From Heterotrichella gracilis (taxonomy: Eukaryota; Sar; Xanthophyceae; Tribonematales; Xanthonemataceae), in the NCBI GenBank assembly GCA_032358255.1, contig JAULBX010027086.1, positions 1 to 40,876 on the forward strand: a stretch of 40,876 nt of DNA, given 5' to 3'. The position numbers and the translations under genes are program-made. This document shows, piece after piece, positions 10,466 through 22,157 of the stretch (position 1 is its first letter; each line of letters opens with the position of its first letter). The notes below the pieces were generated by a model that saw nothing but the letters and a program-made list of their open reading frames with translations, had not been told where the DNA came from and searched no databases.

Positions 10466-13011
10466 TCTACACCAGCTCTGAATTGACGTTTGTTTGGCAG
10501 TAAGAAATCCGGAATGGAGATGGGAGCCTTAGGCCCCAGTCCCACCACCTCCATGGTAGCCACGGGGCGAACCACACTGTTTTTGTGGGGCACGCTCTTT
10601 GTTGGCAATGCCGTGTGAAACGCACGCAAGTGATAATAGAGTTATCCCACCCACTTAATGGACGCTAATACGGTATGCGCTTTTTCAACGCTTTGTCTCT
10701 GGGCCAGTTGCAACAACATCCTGCAAGCTGCATTTCAATTCGCTCTTGCTTGCACCAACTGGTGACTGACCCTTTTCATTGTGAGTTCACTGTTGATTTT
10801 CGTCGCCTTTTTGGCACTGTTTCTGCCGGGGTATTGGGCTTGTGGGGCTGCTCCCTTGCTACTCTAAACTGTCTTCTGAGCAACACACACTGGATCCTGG
10901 GTTGTTGACAGCACACATTGAGGGCCTACAGAACACTTCTCATAACGCACGCCAGTTTGCAATGCCTGCCTTTTCTTTGCGCGGCTTCATGTCCTGTGCA
11001 GTTTGTGATGACATTTCTGCCTAGCAAGTGTCTATGTCTCGCGGGCAGGCACTATCTCTAATGCATGAAAGTACGGCTCAAGTATGTTTGTATCAACTAT
11101 TTGCCGTCCCTTGGCTGGTGTCCCTGGAAACTGAGCACTTTGCAGCCAGTGCATTTGCGCTGTCAACTTCCAACTTGTTTCACCTTTCCCAAAAAAACAA
11201 AGTTATTGTTTTTTTTTGTCTCCCTACTTATTTCCAATGTGTTCCTCCTCTTTGATGCGCACTACTTGCTTGTGCAAGAGATCCGTTGTAACCTGTTGCG
11301 CAAAAAAGTGGCCAGAGTGTCTGTTCAAACAGTGACCCTGCTGTCTGGCCCAGCCACTAACGGCTTGACATCAGGTTTTTCCTGCTTCTGAACAGAGCAT
11401 GGGTTGGGTTGCCATTGCTGCCAGGTGGCCAGCCTGGCCAGCCCAAGGTGGACTTGTGGACTAGGCCCTACAGTGTTGATGGAAGCTTCTGGGGAGGACC
11501 CAAAGGATGTAGCAACAGCGTCTTCATGTATTGCAGTGCCTAGCCGAGTTGACGCACCAAAAGAGTGCACCTCGGTTTCGATGCTTCAGGTCTTTCTGCT
11601 GCGCACCAACTTGCATGTTGGTGCAGACCCGGTCTGATCATCATGGCATGCGGCCACACAGAGCCTCCGGGAAAACCCTACAGTAGGGTCGCCAGTGCCA
11701 CGTGCCCGGCACAATAAAAATGTTCCTCAATTGCGCACGCCAAAACAAGCTGCTGAAACGTTTGCCCTATGTCCCATATATCAGCTCTGCCACCCGCTGT
11801 TGCTCATCAGTTTCTGAACCTGCTGGTGGGTTTGTGTCTGCCACCTGCGCGGAGCGACTCTGCAGCGACTGTGTCCTGCCCTCAGTCGCGTCTCTACAAC
11901 CACAGACGGAAAGGCACCCAAGGCGGGAATCCTAAAACTCCCCACCACCCCTTTGTTTTGGCGTGAGCCGTCATAGGAACAGGGTTGAAGCGCTCAGCTG
12001 TGCTTTGTACTTGGATCTTGTGGACTTGTTGCTTTGCATTTGGCTTTGCGGTTTCGAGGGACCGGCACCCTTCTACAAGCTCTCCTCATCCCTTGTACAG
12101 CATAAACAGCCCAGCTGCAGCCACGGCCACGAGCGACCGGCCACAATCAGGTATGCCAGGTTATCGAACCTGTCGTTTCCTGGTGTTCGATGGCTCGTCC
12201 CCTTCGAAGCGTTGTTGTGCTATGGCGGGTTCCAACGACTGTAACGCTTGCGCCTACGCCTAGGGCGGGCATCGCCTAGTGCTTCGCCTTTCCCTGTGCC
12301 TTGCCCCTGTACTCCAACGCAACAGGGATAACACAACATTGTTCAGCGTGCTTGAATGCCCTTCCCTGCGCATCGAGTTCTTTTGGGCGGCAATCGCTTC
12401 GATGTGCGTGCCCAGTATGTGGGCACTTGCCCATGGCTTTGCGCGCGCTTTTACAGGCTGTGCCCGTTACCACAAAACGCAAAGCTCGCCGCCTCCGACC
12501 CCTGTATGCTCTAAACCCTGTACTTCTATACTGCCTGGTGTAATATCGAGGCCCCGGTCGCGCGGTGTTTTCCGGTCTCGCTGTTTCTGGCATTGGGCCA
12601 TTTGTACTGTTTGCGTTTCATGACTCATGCTTCTGGCATGCATCTCACTCAAGGCGAACGCCCAGTGTTCAGCAACGTCTGGCGTCTCGCATTTTGTTTG
12701 ATCTGCTTGACGTATCGTCGGTTGTAAACGGTGTGTTTTTCACAGTTATGGCGCACAACGGGCATTGCATTATCGATACCTTTAGGTGCCAAACTGCGAA
12801 GTGCATGCGTACCCGCGCCAAAGCCTTGCCCTACTCATAAGCACATCTGATTCCTGACTTACCGCCATCCCTTTCCCCCGCATAGGCGGACCGATATCAC
12901 ATCTGTGAGGGTCCATCAAAGTCTCGGTCAGCTGTCCGAGGGCTGATCCAGTCAAGCGCCTGTGGAAACTCTACAGCCACGTTGCACCCTCCAAGTTCTC
13001 TCGCCCATACC
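10466..13011. other. Intergenic region, 2.5 kb, no gene recognised
   Basis: The stretch covers the 3' flank of the PRR gene and the upstream region of the secreted-protein gene. Short open frames on both strands show no recognisable domain, splice pattern or compositional support. I see no tRNA, rRNA or mobile element. Confidence 0.5.
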
Positions 13012-16000
13012 ATGGGCAACGCACGGCGCGCACACAGCGCCCATGCGCTCCACACGGCCCTGCACGTCGCAGTCATTGCAGCCTCGCTGTATGTGGCCCA
13101 AGGTATGCTGGTGCACCCCCCATGTCAAGATTTGCCACATGTGTACACATGCCACAGATGGCAACGCACGCCCCCTGTGCCTACTGCCTTCTCCCCGCCA
13201 ACTAGTGCCTAGTGGTGGGAAACGTGGGTTGTCAGCCACTCACCATGCTTGCACATCCTCCCACCACACCTCACATCCCCCACCCTGTCCACGATCAGGC
13301 GTGCCTCCCCCCACTCCTAACACCCCTCCTCTCCCTCTCCCCGACCGCAGCCCACACAGGCGCCCCTGCCCACCTCATCCTCCCCATCAGCGCCGGCGCC
13401 GGCGCCATCACAGTACCCACACCAGCCCAGCAAACAGTGGCCATCGTGGCCGGCACCACCAGCGAGCAAGACCCTCCCCTCCCGGAGTTCCAGCCCTATC
13501 GGATCGACCCCCTGCTGCCCAACAAGGAACGCATGCTGATCCAACACCGGGAGCTTGGCGAGTACGACTGCCCCACAGACTCGTGCCCCTTCCTGCAAGA
13601 CAATGGCGGAGGCAGCTTCAGCTTCCCCCCCACCTTCACCGACGGCGATAACCCCGTGCAAAACCCTGACAATGGCGAAAACTGCGCCAGGGGAGACTAT
13701 GAATCAGGCGGAGGGTGCCTCTATGACACGCAAAATGATCCCATCCACCCCACCCTGGAGGTCTGGAACTGCTTTGACACACAGGTGATGGCCGAGGGCA
13801 TAGTGCACTAGAGTGGGCTGCTAGTGGGCCACTAGGCCCTTACCCAGCATGATCGTAGTTCTCGCAGTTGCTTGCATACTTGGATGTTCCAGCAGTTGAC
13901 AGCCAGGATAGCAGTCAGTCCTGCATGCCTTGCGCAGTTGAGGTCAACAATGATTTAAACAGTGCCAAGACCAGAATGCTTGGCACTGCATGGGAAAGGC
14001 GTACTGCCAGCCTGCTGGATTGCATGTATTATACTCCATACTAGTGGATCAAAAAGTGCTGCCCCTAATCCCCCCCTGTGATTCAAAGCAACGCGTTTTT
14101 TGCAAGAACAGGATACCCAGCCATTTAAATTGGATTAAAATTATAGTTAATTTAAATCCAATTTAAATTAAATTGGATTTAAATTGGATTTAATTCCCCC
14201 GCAACGCAGGCGCCCATCGACTTTGTGGTGCAAGTAATCAACAGCGACGGCTCCTCCACTTGCCTGGGCCCCTTTGACAACATCGGCTTCACCCAGCAGG
14301 TGGTATCACAGCAAGTGACCTGCCAAACCCACACAGACACCTTCAGCGCAAGGGTGTGGTTCTACGAAAAGACCCTCCCCTACAGCAACAAGGGGGCGAT
14401 GGGGCCTGGTGGGGCCTGCGGCCCGCCCAGCGGCGGTGCCAACGACCCCCTGCCTTGCCAGGACTGCTACTATGACGTGCAGTACAACTGCTGTGGTGAG
14501 TGTGGTGAAACCCGGGTTGTGCCACTCCTGTACATGTGCCTGCACTGCACCTGTATGCGTGTCCATTGGCTTTGTGTGAAGCTGAAATGTGCTCTGTCTC
14601 TCTGAATGGCTATGGGGCTATTAATGATCAAGCCCCAGATTTTGTCAACAGCAACTGCCTAGACAATCGCGCGCGCTGACATTGTGTTGTTTCCCAAATG
14701 CAGACCCTGGCTCAGGAGGTGGATTCCCTCCGGAGCCGCCCCCACCAGAAGTCCAGTCACCGCCGCCCCCGTCGCCCCCTAAAGGTGAGTACCCTAAAAC
14801 TCGAACCCTAAACCTTGAACCCCAACCCCACCAGCACATACCCCGCATGCAGCCAGGCCAGGGTTACAACAACCCCTGACAACAATGGTGGGCACTATGC
14901 AACAGGGAACGAAGGGTTCATGCACCTGGCTTTGATTTGTGTACTATTATTATTATCAACTGCACTGGTGCTTAACCCCCTTTTTTTGCGCATCGCAGGT
15001 GGTGGCGGTGGGGATCCCCACGTGGGTGGCTTCGATGGCAGGTACTACGACTTCGATGGTTACAACGGCCAGGTGTTCAATATGATGAGCGAGAAGAGGT
15101 TCCAGGTGAGGAAGGCATGCACACCAAAACCCTACGATCAGAAACCCTAAACCCTGCCCTGCAACGGGGATCCGGAGATGTTCAGCGGGTGGCTCTTGGG
15201 GCCTGGGGATGTGCTGGTGCCCTTGCAGTGCGCAGCATTTGGCCAAGAAACCTGCTAGGGTTCTGCAACTGCGAAACACCCGTCCCTGGAAGGGTACATT
15301 CATCACAGCTCATGTCCTGCCCCAAGTCTAACGCAGTTCTCTCTCCTTTTCCCCCAGGTGAACGCACTGTTTTCCAACCTGGGCAACTCCCTCATCTCCA
15401 ATAACTACATGACCCTCATGGGGTTCAGGTTTGGCAACATGCGCATCGCAGTGGAGGCGGTCGAGGGGAGCAAGCTGAGAGGTAAACCCTAAATCCGAAC
15501 CCTAAACCGCCATGGTATCTAGGTTCAGCAACATGTGCGTGACAGTGGAGGGGAGCAAACTGAGAGGTAGGGCCAGGGTTGAAGATTCCTGCACATGCTG
15601 CATCATCCCAGTACCGTGGCTTCAAAACCCCTCATGAGGGTTCTCCCCCCTGCCTACCACTACCAAAGCCTCTCCAGAAACCCTTTCAGAAACTCCACCA
15701 ATGGGCTTTCCATGTCCACTTAAAATCTTTACTAAGGGTTCTTCACCTCCCGCTGCATTGCATGTCCTGTCAGTCTGAGCGAGCTCAACAACCTGCCCAA
15801 ACCCTTCAAAACCTTACCAAACCCTCGCTAAGGGTTTTCTCCCCATCGGTGCAGTGTACGTCCAGGACCGCGAGCTCACCAACCTGCTCACCATCGACCA
15901 GCCCTTCCGGCTGCGCGGCAGCGACGTGACCCTCACCCTGATGGAGGGCAACGCCACCGGCATCTCCGACGACTCGGGCCGCTACACCGGCTTCCGCCAG

Positions 16001-16444
16001 CTGCGCATCCAGACCTCGCTCATGAAGTTCACAGTCTACTCCGAGCACAAGTGGCTGAACATCGTGACCACGGTGCTCGACCCCAGCGTGGCGAGCATGC
16101 ATGGCGTGATTGGCCAGACCTGGAGGGACGGCAAGCCCTACACCCTGCCGGTGATCAACCAGCTGGCGCAGTGGGAGGGCACCACGGACGACTACGTGGT
16201 GCGCGACGGGCTGTTTGGCACCGACTCCCACTTTGTGGTGTATGTGGCGGCTGAGGCGGAGAAGGGCGGTGCCGGGGTGGGTGTGGCGGGGCGGGTGGTG
16301 CGGCGCATGGCCATTGAGCGGCTGGAGGACCCCAAGACGCCCACCAGCGAGCTGCTGGTGCGCTGGAATGCTGCTGCCATGATGGACAGCTCGGAGCTGT
16401 TTGGGGTGTCGGTGACGAGGTTTGGTTCAATTTCGCGGGGATGA
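13012..16444 (+). CDS. Secreted protein with Pro-rich linker and vWD/root-cap-like domain
   Basis: Predicted exported or cell-wall protein of about 570 residues. Exons: 13012-13102, 13351-13784, 14210-14495, 14704-14784, 14999-15105, 15358-15481 and 15855-16444; all phases agree. The N-terminus (MGNARRAHSAHAL, then LHVAVIAASLYVA) looks like a signal peptide. Residues about 30-270 are Cys-rich (for example EYDCPTDSCPF, LPCQDCYYDVQYNCC) and of unknown function. A short proline linker follows (PPEPPPPE, PPPPSPP). Then comes a GGGGGDPHVGGFDGRYYDFD block with GQVFNMMSEKRFQVNALFSN. This is the typical opening of von Willebrand type D or plant root-cap-like domains, GDPHxxxFDGxxYxFxG followed by FN...FQVNA. 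The C-terminal 196 residues continue a beta-rich region without a known catalytic motif. Role and binding partner are unknown. ATG 13012 was chosen because it opens the signal peptide. Confidence 0.75.
14123..14195. repeat. AT-rich foldback in intron 2 of the secreted-protein gene
   Basis: Very AT-rich sequence built from TTAAATTGGATT and its inverse AATCCAATTTAA sits about 15 bp before the exon-3 acceptor. A left arm near 14124-14139 pairs with a right arm near 14150-14166, with one small indel. Two further direct copies of AAATTGGATTT follow. It contrasts sharply with the GC-rich surroundings. Confidence 0.75.
15519..15570 (+). repeat. Intronic copy of exon-6 donor edge (secreted-protein gene)
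   Basis: The 3' end of exon 6 with its donor (GGTTCAGGTTTGGCAACATG to GCAAGCTGAGAGGTAAAC, about 15422-15487) recurs at 15519-15570 as AGGTTCAGCAACATGTG to GGGAGCAAACTGAGAGGTAG. CCCTAAATCCGAACCCTAAA separates the two. A GT donor is preserved in the copy. Confidence 0.85.
15755..15806 (+). repeat. Intronic copy of exon-7 acceptor edge (secreted-protein gene)
   Basis: The real acceptor and exon start (GTGCAGTGTACGTCC, then GCGAGCTCACCAACCTGCTC) are echoed 90-100 bp upstream by GCATTGCATGTCC, then GCGAGCTCAACAACCTGCCC. The preceding CTAAGGGTT is shared too, and may occur a third time near 15630-15645. The copy has lost its AG (GCATT instead of GCAGT). Confidence 0.7.
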
Positions 16445-18589
16445 ATGGCTTTTCCTTGGTCATGTCAGAGAGTGGGGATGGCAATTGACAGAGCACTGGT
16501 GAAAACCCTACATTGGGGTTTATGCAACTTACTTGGCAGTTGTGATAGGACGGCCCGGGGATGGAGCCGCAGCGTTGTTTCCCACACAAATACCTACATC
16601 AAAGCAATGCGCATCGGTTATTTCTTTTTGTTTCTTGAGTCGCATACAGTACTAGCTTTGGCCTTTACTTGGCCAGGTCATCTTAGCATTGCTTGCGAAC
16701 TTAGCGCAGCATGCAACCTTCCTGCACAGTCGTCTGGCGTTCTGCAATACATGACAGCTCTTATACACTGATAAGGGTTTAGAGGTTAGGGTGTGCGACC
16801 TTCTGCGCAGCAGTGCGCACTTGGGGCACAAGGTGCAGCCTTCCACCTCTGGACTATGGCAATTTATGTGGGCTTTACGCACTGTTTTAGGGCTTAGGGC
16901 ATGCAATTTATGAGAGCCCCCATGTACATGATGGGGGCTGGCACTGCATCCTTGCTGTTTCTGATCAGATATACCTACAATTACCCAGCCTTCTCCGTTG
17001 CACTTGATAAGAGGGCGTTCCCCGGCTGATCATCGGCAAATTGCCCATTCAGCATGTGCTCCCGTACACAATGTTATCTGTGGTACTTCCTGTGCCCTGC
17101 CCTATACGTATAGATGGCATTGGATATGCGTTTTTTGTTCCTTAGAATTTTACAGGTATACACTCTCTCTATTTGGCATTGTTCAGTTTCGCGGTATAGA
17201 TGCAGATTCCAGCAATTTCTAGGACATATGAAGTGGAGGCAAGCCATGTGGGACCTAACTTGCTCTGTCAGGCAGCTGGCATGGGGCATGTGCATTGGCC
17301 TTGCGTCCATTTTACTTTGCTACAAAGTAGCTACTTGGTATACTATATCCAAGTATAATATATTTCATCGACTATCGTGCCGTGTTTTGTATGTTGGTGC
17401 GGGTTTACAGCTACGCGATACGTATATATACCCCCCATGTTGACAGCTGCCCAGGCTTTTTAGATTTTTATCTCTGAGTCAGCAAAACTACTCTTTTTGC
17501 CTGAATGCAGTATACATGTACTCTGAAGCTTTAAGTTGTTACCACTATGCTTTGTCCCCATTTAGTCAGCATTATATGCTGACTGACTACGTGCCGTTAT
17601 GCTACCGCTGCCAGCTTGCCCGGCGTCGTTTGAAACGTACTACTAGTGGAGTGTAACTTGACTTGTAAACAATCTATATGTCGCATGGATTTTGTTATTA
17701 TGCGGCATTGAGCACAGTGGCAATGCCCCGTGACTGCAGTGCCTGAGGCAAGGCATGGTAAATGAATGCCCGCTGCAACAGGTTGTCTTTCAGGACCCTC
17801 GGGGCCTTCCAATGCAAAGTGCCTCAGGCTGGCAGAGATTATTAATCTGAATTGGCCATGCATTCACTGTGACATATGAATTGCATGGATTCCAAAAATG
17901 TGATAATTGTCCATTCAATGTACCGGGTAAATTACATGGACGGCCGTATTGTGACAACTTGTCTTCGAGTTGAAGACAGTCTGCATTTATGACTAAGTCT
18001 TACAAGTAGCTTACTTGCTGAGATGGATTGACAGTGTTGGAATTCCATCCAAAAGGCATCCCCAGTCAGCACTAACATGAGCACACGCCTTGTGCGAATT
18101 GGACCTTCACGCCCAGCCCAGGCTGTCAGCTGCCGAGCAGAAAGAGAGAAGAAAGGGGATGCGCAAAGGTGGAGTTGTGGGCCTCGCACCAGGTCACCTA
18201 CCACACAATGTCGAGTACCGGTAATCACAGTTGCAATAGATTGCTTTCATAGCTATTGAAGCCGCAGTAAACGATGGGCATCGTTCAATTGCGACCAAAG
18301 CGGGTAAGCACAGACCATATGACCCCATGCTGCAATCCCTGGGCCTGTATCATCCCCATGCCATGAATGTGAACCCAGCTGGCGCCCGTTGAGCGGAGAG
18401 TGGACGACTAGGTGTCACCCTTGCAACCGCACGGCCACACCCATTCCTTCCTATCAACCCCCGCACATATGACTCAACGCCAGGAAAATAACTCGGGGTA
18501 AACCACATGCTACCCCTTGTATCACGCTGAAAACATCCCTTGGCAGCGGCTGGCGCTTCTGGACAGCACATGGCGGGGTGGGGTAGGCA
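16445..18589. other. Intergenic region, 2.1 kb, no gene recognised
   Basis: This is the 3' flank of the secreted-protein gene (+) and of SF3A2 (-), which converge here. I see no supported coding region. Scattered TTTAGGG-like motifs occur near 16770-16900. A perfect inverted repeat lies at 17564-17584 (AGTCAGCAT, loop TAT, ATGCTGACT). Confidence 0.5.
17564..17584. repeat. 9-bp perfect inverted repeat
   Basis: AGTCAGCAT and ATGCTGACT are separated by TAT. This is a compact hairpin or a dyad protein-binding site in an intergenic region. Function is unknown. Confidence 0.5.
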
Positions 18590-18756
18590 GTAGCCTGGCG
18601 GGCGCCGGCGCCATCATCATCCCAGGTGACGGCGGCTCCTGCGCTGCCGGGCAAGGCGGATAGCACATCAGGGTTTGCGCCACCATCATCCCGGGTGGCG
18701 GCGGCCACATGCCTGGCGAGGCGGGTTAGCATCCCCGCGGCGCGGTTGCGCCATCA
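18590..18756 (-). repeat. Decaying copies of the SF3A2 C-terminal repeat past its stop
   Basis: Downstream of the SF3A2 stop codon (transcript sense is the minus strand), sequence encoding PPPPGMM-type units continues in degraded form: MWPPPPGMMVAQ near 18700 and PPSPGMMMAPAPA near 18610. They match PPPPGMMMAPPPPG at the true C-terminus. Stop codons and shifts separate the units. The last coding exon therefore appears to have been tandemly duplicated into the 3' flank. Confidence 0.75.
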
Positions 18757-21700
18757 TCATCCCGAGGGCCGGGGCTGGTAGTAGCCCGGCGGCGGCGGGG
18801 CCATCATCATCCCCGGCGGCGGCGGCCGCATGCCCGGCGGCTGCATGCCCGGCGGCGGCGGGCGCATCATGGGCGGCTGCGGCATGCCGGGCGGGCCGCC
18901 GTTGCCCATCATGGGAGGTCGCGGCGGGAAGTGCATGGGGGGCGGTGGGGGTCCGGGGCCGGGCCCGAGGTTCGGGCGGGGGGGCAGGTTGGCTGGGGCG
19001 GGTGGGGGTGGTGGCAGGCCTGCGGTGGGGGGTGGGGCTGTGTGGGCGACATGGTTACAAGGCAGGGGGAGAGGACAGTGACAGTGGGGGAAGCGGCCTA
19101 CAAACAAACAAACAGAAAGGCGTTCCCAAGCGGCGTACTGTGAGCGCCAAGAAGATATATATGTTATTAAAAAGGGGGTGGCATGCAACCTTACAGCAGT
19201 GCTGAGCACATGTGGAGCGGTTTTGCAGCTCCTGCTTAGTAGTGCTCAGACCTGTGTAGGGGTTTTTGTTGCGCCTGCATAGGGTTTTTGTGTCGCTGTC
19301 TCACCTGAGACATGTTTAGGGTTTATGTAGTGCCTTTTCAGGGTTTTTGTGTCGCTGCTTCTCACCTGAGACCTGCAGCATCTGTGGCGGGGGTGCCGGG
19401 GGCTTGTCGCTGTGGGGCTTGAAGGGGACTTGCAGGGAGTACACCTTGGCGTCGGGATCCCAGTGCGTGAAGAACCGCTCCTCGTTTTTCTCCACCTCAA
19501 GGTTGGGAACCTGAAGGGGTGGGGAGGGGAGGGCATGAACTAAGGAAGGCAACAGGTGCTGCTGAGAGTTTTTGCAGCCCTGAAACCCCTTATCGCACCC
19601 CATACAAAACCCCACAGAAGTGTAATGCACAAACCTAGAAGGCAAAGGCCTACCTAGAGTTCCACAGCCAACCAAAACCCTAGCACACATACCTTGAACG
19701 CAATGACCTCGTAGGGTTCTGCAGCAAACAGCAGGTACTGGTACGCCTTGTCCCATGCCTCCTTGCGCTGCTCATAAGCTGACATGAAGCGGTACCGGGG
19801 TTTCTCCCCCTCCTCAATCTCAGGGTACTCAACCTGGGTGGCGAGATTTAGGGTTTAGGGTTTATAGGGTTTAGAGGTGCAGAGGTGTACTCAATCTAGG
19901 GGTGAAATTAGGTCACCACGGTAGGGTTGAGGCATAGGGTTGGGAAGTCAGAGGGTCGAGGTCAACACAGAAGGTAGGATTGCCACACAGAAGGGTGGAA
20001 GGTTGATGGTCTAGGGTTTAAACATGAAACAGCAAATATGCACAAATCCGCTTGCCCACGGGGCGCGCTGTAGGGTACAGGCTTTTGGGTACTGATTGGT
20101 CTCTTTGTAACTAGACCACTTGAATTTGGGATTTCATGTTCAAGGTCCAGGGTGTAGGGTTTAGGACGCACCTGGAACAGCAGTGAGCGCTGCTCCGCCT
20201 CTGCCTCATACTGCTTGGGCACCTTGTAGCTGGACTACCCAATTTAGGGTTACAGGGTTTTAGGTCTAGGGTGTAGGGTGTAGGGCGCACCTGGAACAGC
20301 AGTGAGCGCTGCTTCGCCCCTGCTTCATACTGCTTGGTCACCTTGTAGCTGGACTACCCAATTTAGGGTTACAGGGTTTTAGGTCTAGGGTTTAGGATTT
20401 GGGGCGCACCTGGAACAGCAGTGAGCGCTGCTCCGCCTCTGCATCATACTGCTTGGTCACCTTGTACCCCGGCCGACCAATGCGCACTGCAGAGCATGGG
20501 AGCCAAAAGGATTAGGGTTTAGGGTACACGTTCAGGAGTCGCACCCTCACAATACTGCACCAACTGTTGGAGATTCAACTGTTGGAGATCTTCCTATACA
20601 GGGTGACTGACCGCCGCGATTTGTACATACATGTGCCCCCAGGCTTGCCCTTTCCTTTCATTATCTTCTACACGTTACATTGCTGATCACCAAACCGCCA
20701 CCAACACCACGACCACCAGCATAACCCTCTCCTGGCTTATTACCACCCCCGTCACCCATCGCCAATCATCTTTAGAGGCGATTCACCACCACCACCACTA
20801 CCACCCACCCACCCACCACCACCCGTTCCCCCACCTGTTCTCCTGGCAGTCCCCCTGATCTTGGGTGCAGGCTGGATGGGCTTCTCTGCAGCTTCACGGG
20901 CAGCGCGCTTGGCAAGGTTCTGCTGGTGGCGCTTACCCTACAGCAAGGGTGTTAGGGTTTAGGGTACTCCTTGAGCCGCAAATCCGCGCTTACCCTACAG
21001 CCAGATGGTTGGGGTCTAGAGGTGAGGGTACTTTTACAAACCCGCAAACCCGTGAAAAGGACTAGGATTATGATAGCACCCCCCTTTGCATGATGCAGGG
21101 TCTTAGGGCCAGATAACCCCTCTCGTTATCGTGCGATGTTCCCTAGTTCGCGCCGCTCAGTGTTGCCTTTCCATCCCATGTTTCTAGGGTTTCAGGGTTC
21201 TGGTGGTTCCCCACATTGTTGTGCAACGTCAAGCACAGCCGAAACTCGCACTAGCCCAGGGTCCTAGGGTTCCATGGTTTAGGGTTTTCGAACGTATGAG
21301 ATTTAGGGTTTTCTGCGTGTGCGCCAGGTAGTTCCCCTCGCTGTTTAGGGTTTAGGGCTTAGGGTTTACGGTTCTCCCAAAATCCCCACCTGCGTGTGTG
21401 CCAGATAATTCCCCTCGTTGTTGTGCAGCGTCAGGCACAGCCGGCACTCGTACTGCCCCAGGTGGTTGCGCATGAAGTAGGGGTCCTTGGTGAGGTCGAT
21501 GGTCTCCAGCGCAAGGCGGCGCAGGCGCTCGCGGCGGTCGATTGCCTGGGGAAGGGTGTGCGTGCTTTCAGCAACCCTGGTTACTTGATGGCAGATCAAG
21601 GGGGTTACAGGAGGGGCGGGTGGGTGGGGTATGGCAGGGGCAGGAGGGGTGGGGTGGGTGGGGTGTGCAGTGGGAGCGATATGGGTGTTGTTGGAGGGTG

Positions 21701-22157
21701 ACGCTTGTGGGCGGTGGGCGTTTACCCTGATTTCACAAGGGTGATATGATGGGGTGTAGTGGGCAAGCAATGGTAGGTAGGGTGACAAGGGGTGGGGAGG
21801 TGGGACTGTGGGTTGCGAGGCGCTGGAGGGCACCGTGGGCAGCATGGAAGGTCGCTGGGTCGAGGCTGGTGTGTGTGTGTGTGTGTGAGGGGTTGCTTGC
21901 ACTGTGGACGCAAGGCTTGTTGAATATACGTGGGAAGGAGATCAGGAGGGGAAAGCAATAGTCCTGGGCCAACAACATAGTGATGCATGCAAGGCTGTAC
22001 CCGGGCGCTGCGCCCCTCTCAGTTGGGGCTGACGTGGGTTCGGTCCATATTGTGGTGTGGGTGTAGGGTGGGCAGCGGTTCGCACCTCATTTTGTGAGCT
22101 GGCAGCCCCTCCCGAGCCGGGCTTGGAGCCAAACTCCCTGGCGTCCATGAAGCTCAT
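18757..22157 (-). CDS. SF3A2: Splicing factor 3A subunit 2 (SF3A2/PRP11)
   Basis: Subunit of SF3a in the U2 snRNP, needed for pre-spliceosome assembly at the branch site. Exons in transcript order: 22157-22086, 21545-21390, 20937-20835, 20486-20410, 19833-19693, 19510-19366 and 19019-18757 (the last may start at 19037), giving about 318 residues. MSFMDAREFGSKPGSGG matches the family start. DRRERLRRLALETIDLTKDP leads into a matrin-type C2H2 zinc finger (Cys58, Cys61, His74, His80; YECRLCLTLHNNEGNYLAHT, then QGKRH). RIGRPGYKVTKQ follows, then YPEIEEGEKPRYRFMSAYEQ and LLFAAEPYEVIAFKVPN. The C-terminus is proline/methionine-rich (PPPPGMMMAPPPPG), shorter than the repetitive tail in animals. The exon-3 acceptor is TAG. 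The gene is divergent from the Cpn10 gene, with 660 bp between start codons. Confidence 0.95.
19278..19373 (-). repeat. Duplicated donor region of SF3A2 exon 6
   Basis: GGGTTTTTGTGTCGCTG followed by TCTCACCTGAGAC occurs at about 19278-19311 and again at 19341-19373 on the plus strand. The second contains the true exon-6 donor (minus-strand CTCAG/GTGAGA). The first is a copy lying inside the intron, with TTTAGGG between them. Confidence 0.8.
19842..19880 (-). repeat. Telomere-like motif run before SF3A2 exon-5 acceptor
   Basis: On the transcript strand the intron reads CCCTATAAACCCTAAACCC and then TAAATC just before the CACCCAG acceptor of exon 5. CTAAA units within 15-35 nt of the AG could act as branch-point sequence. 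Confidence 0.5.
20166..20404 (-). repeat. Two tandem intronic copies of the 3' half of SF3A2 exon 4
   Basis: The donor half of exon 4 (plus-strand CGCACCTGGAACAGCAGTGA through to CTTGGTCACCTTGTA) is repeated at about 20166-20230 and 20286-20350, with a period near 120 bp. Each copy is followed by CTGGACTACCCAATTTAGGG and further TTTAGGG-like sequence. Each retains a GTGCG donor and a CAG just upstream (transcript sense CAG/CTACAAGG). Including a copy would break the reading frame, so they are exon-like but probably skipped. Confidence 0.9.
20932..21002 (-). repeat. Duplicated acceptor of SF3A2 exon 3
   Basis: GCGCTTACCCTACAG occurs at 20931-20945 (the real exon-3 acceptor edge on the minus strand) and again at 20988-21002. 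TTAGGGTTTAGGGTACTCCT lies between. The second copy lies upstream in the transcript, within the intron. Confidence 0.85.
21108..21345 (-). repeat. Three decaying copies of SF3A2 exon-2 donor region
   Basis: The true exon-2 end reads on the plus strand TGCGTGTGTGCCAGATAATT, then CCCCTCGTTGTTGTGCAGCG. Related sequences follow inside the intron: TGCGTGTGCGCCAGGTAGTT near 21315, TTGTTGTGCAACGTCAAGCA near 21217 (extending to CACTAGCCCAGG), and GCCAGATAACCCCTCTCGTT near 21108. Divergence is greater than for the exon-4 copies. TTTAGGG motifs separate the copies. Confidence 0.75.

Noticed and set aside
12276-12623. Overlapping frames on both strands in the PRR to secreted-protein spacer
   Set aside because: No homology signal and no codon-level support.
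20166-20404. Array as CRISPR or satellite
   Set aside because: The unit is a copy of an SF3A2 exon edge with its donor, not a repeat-spacer structure.
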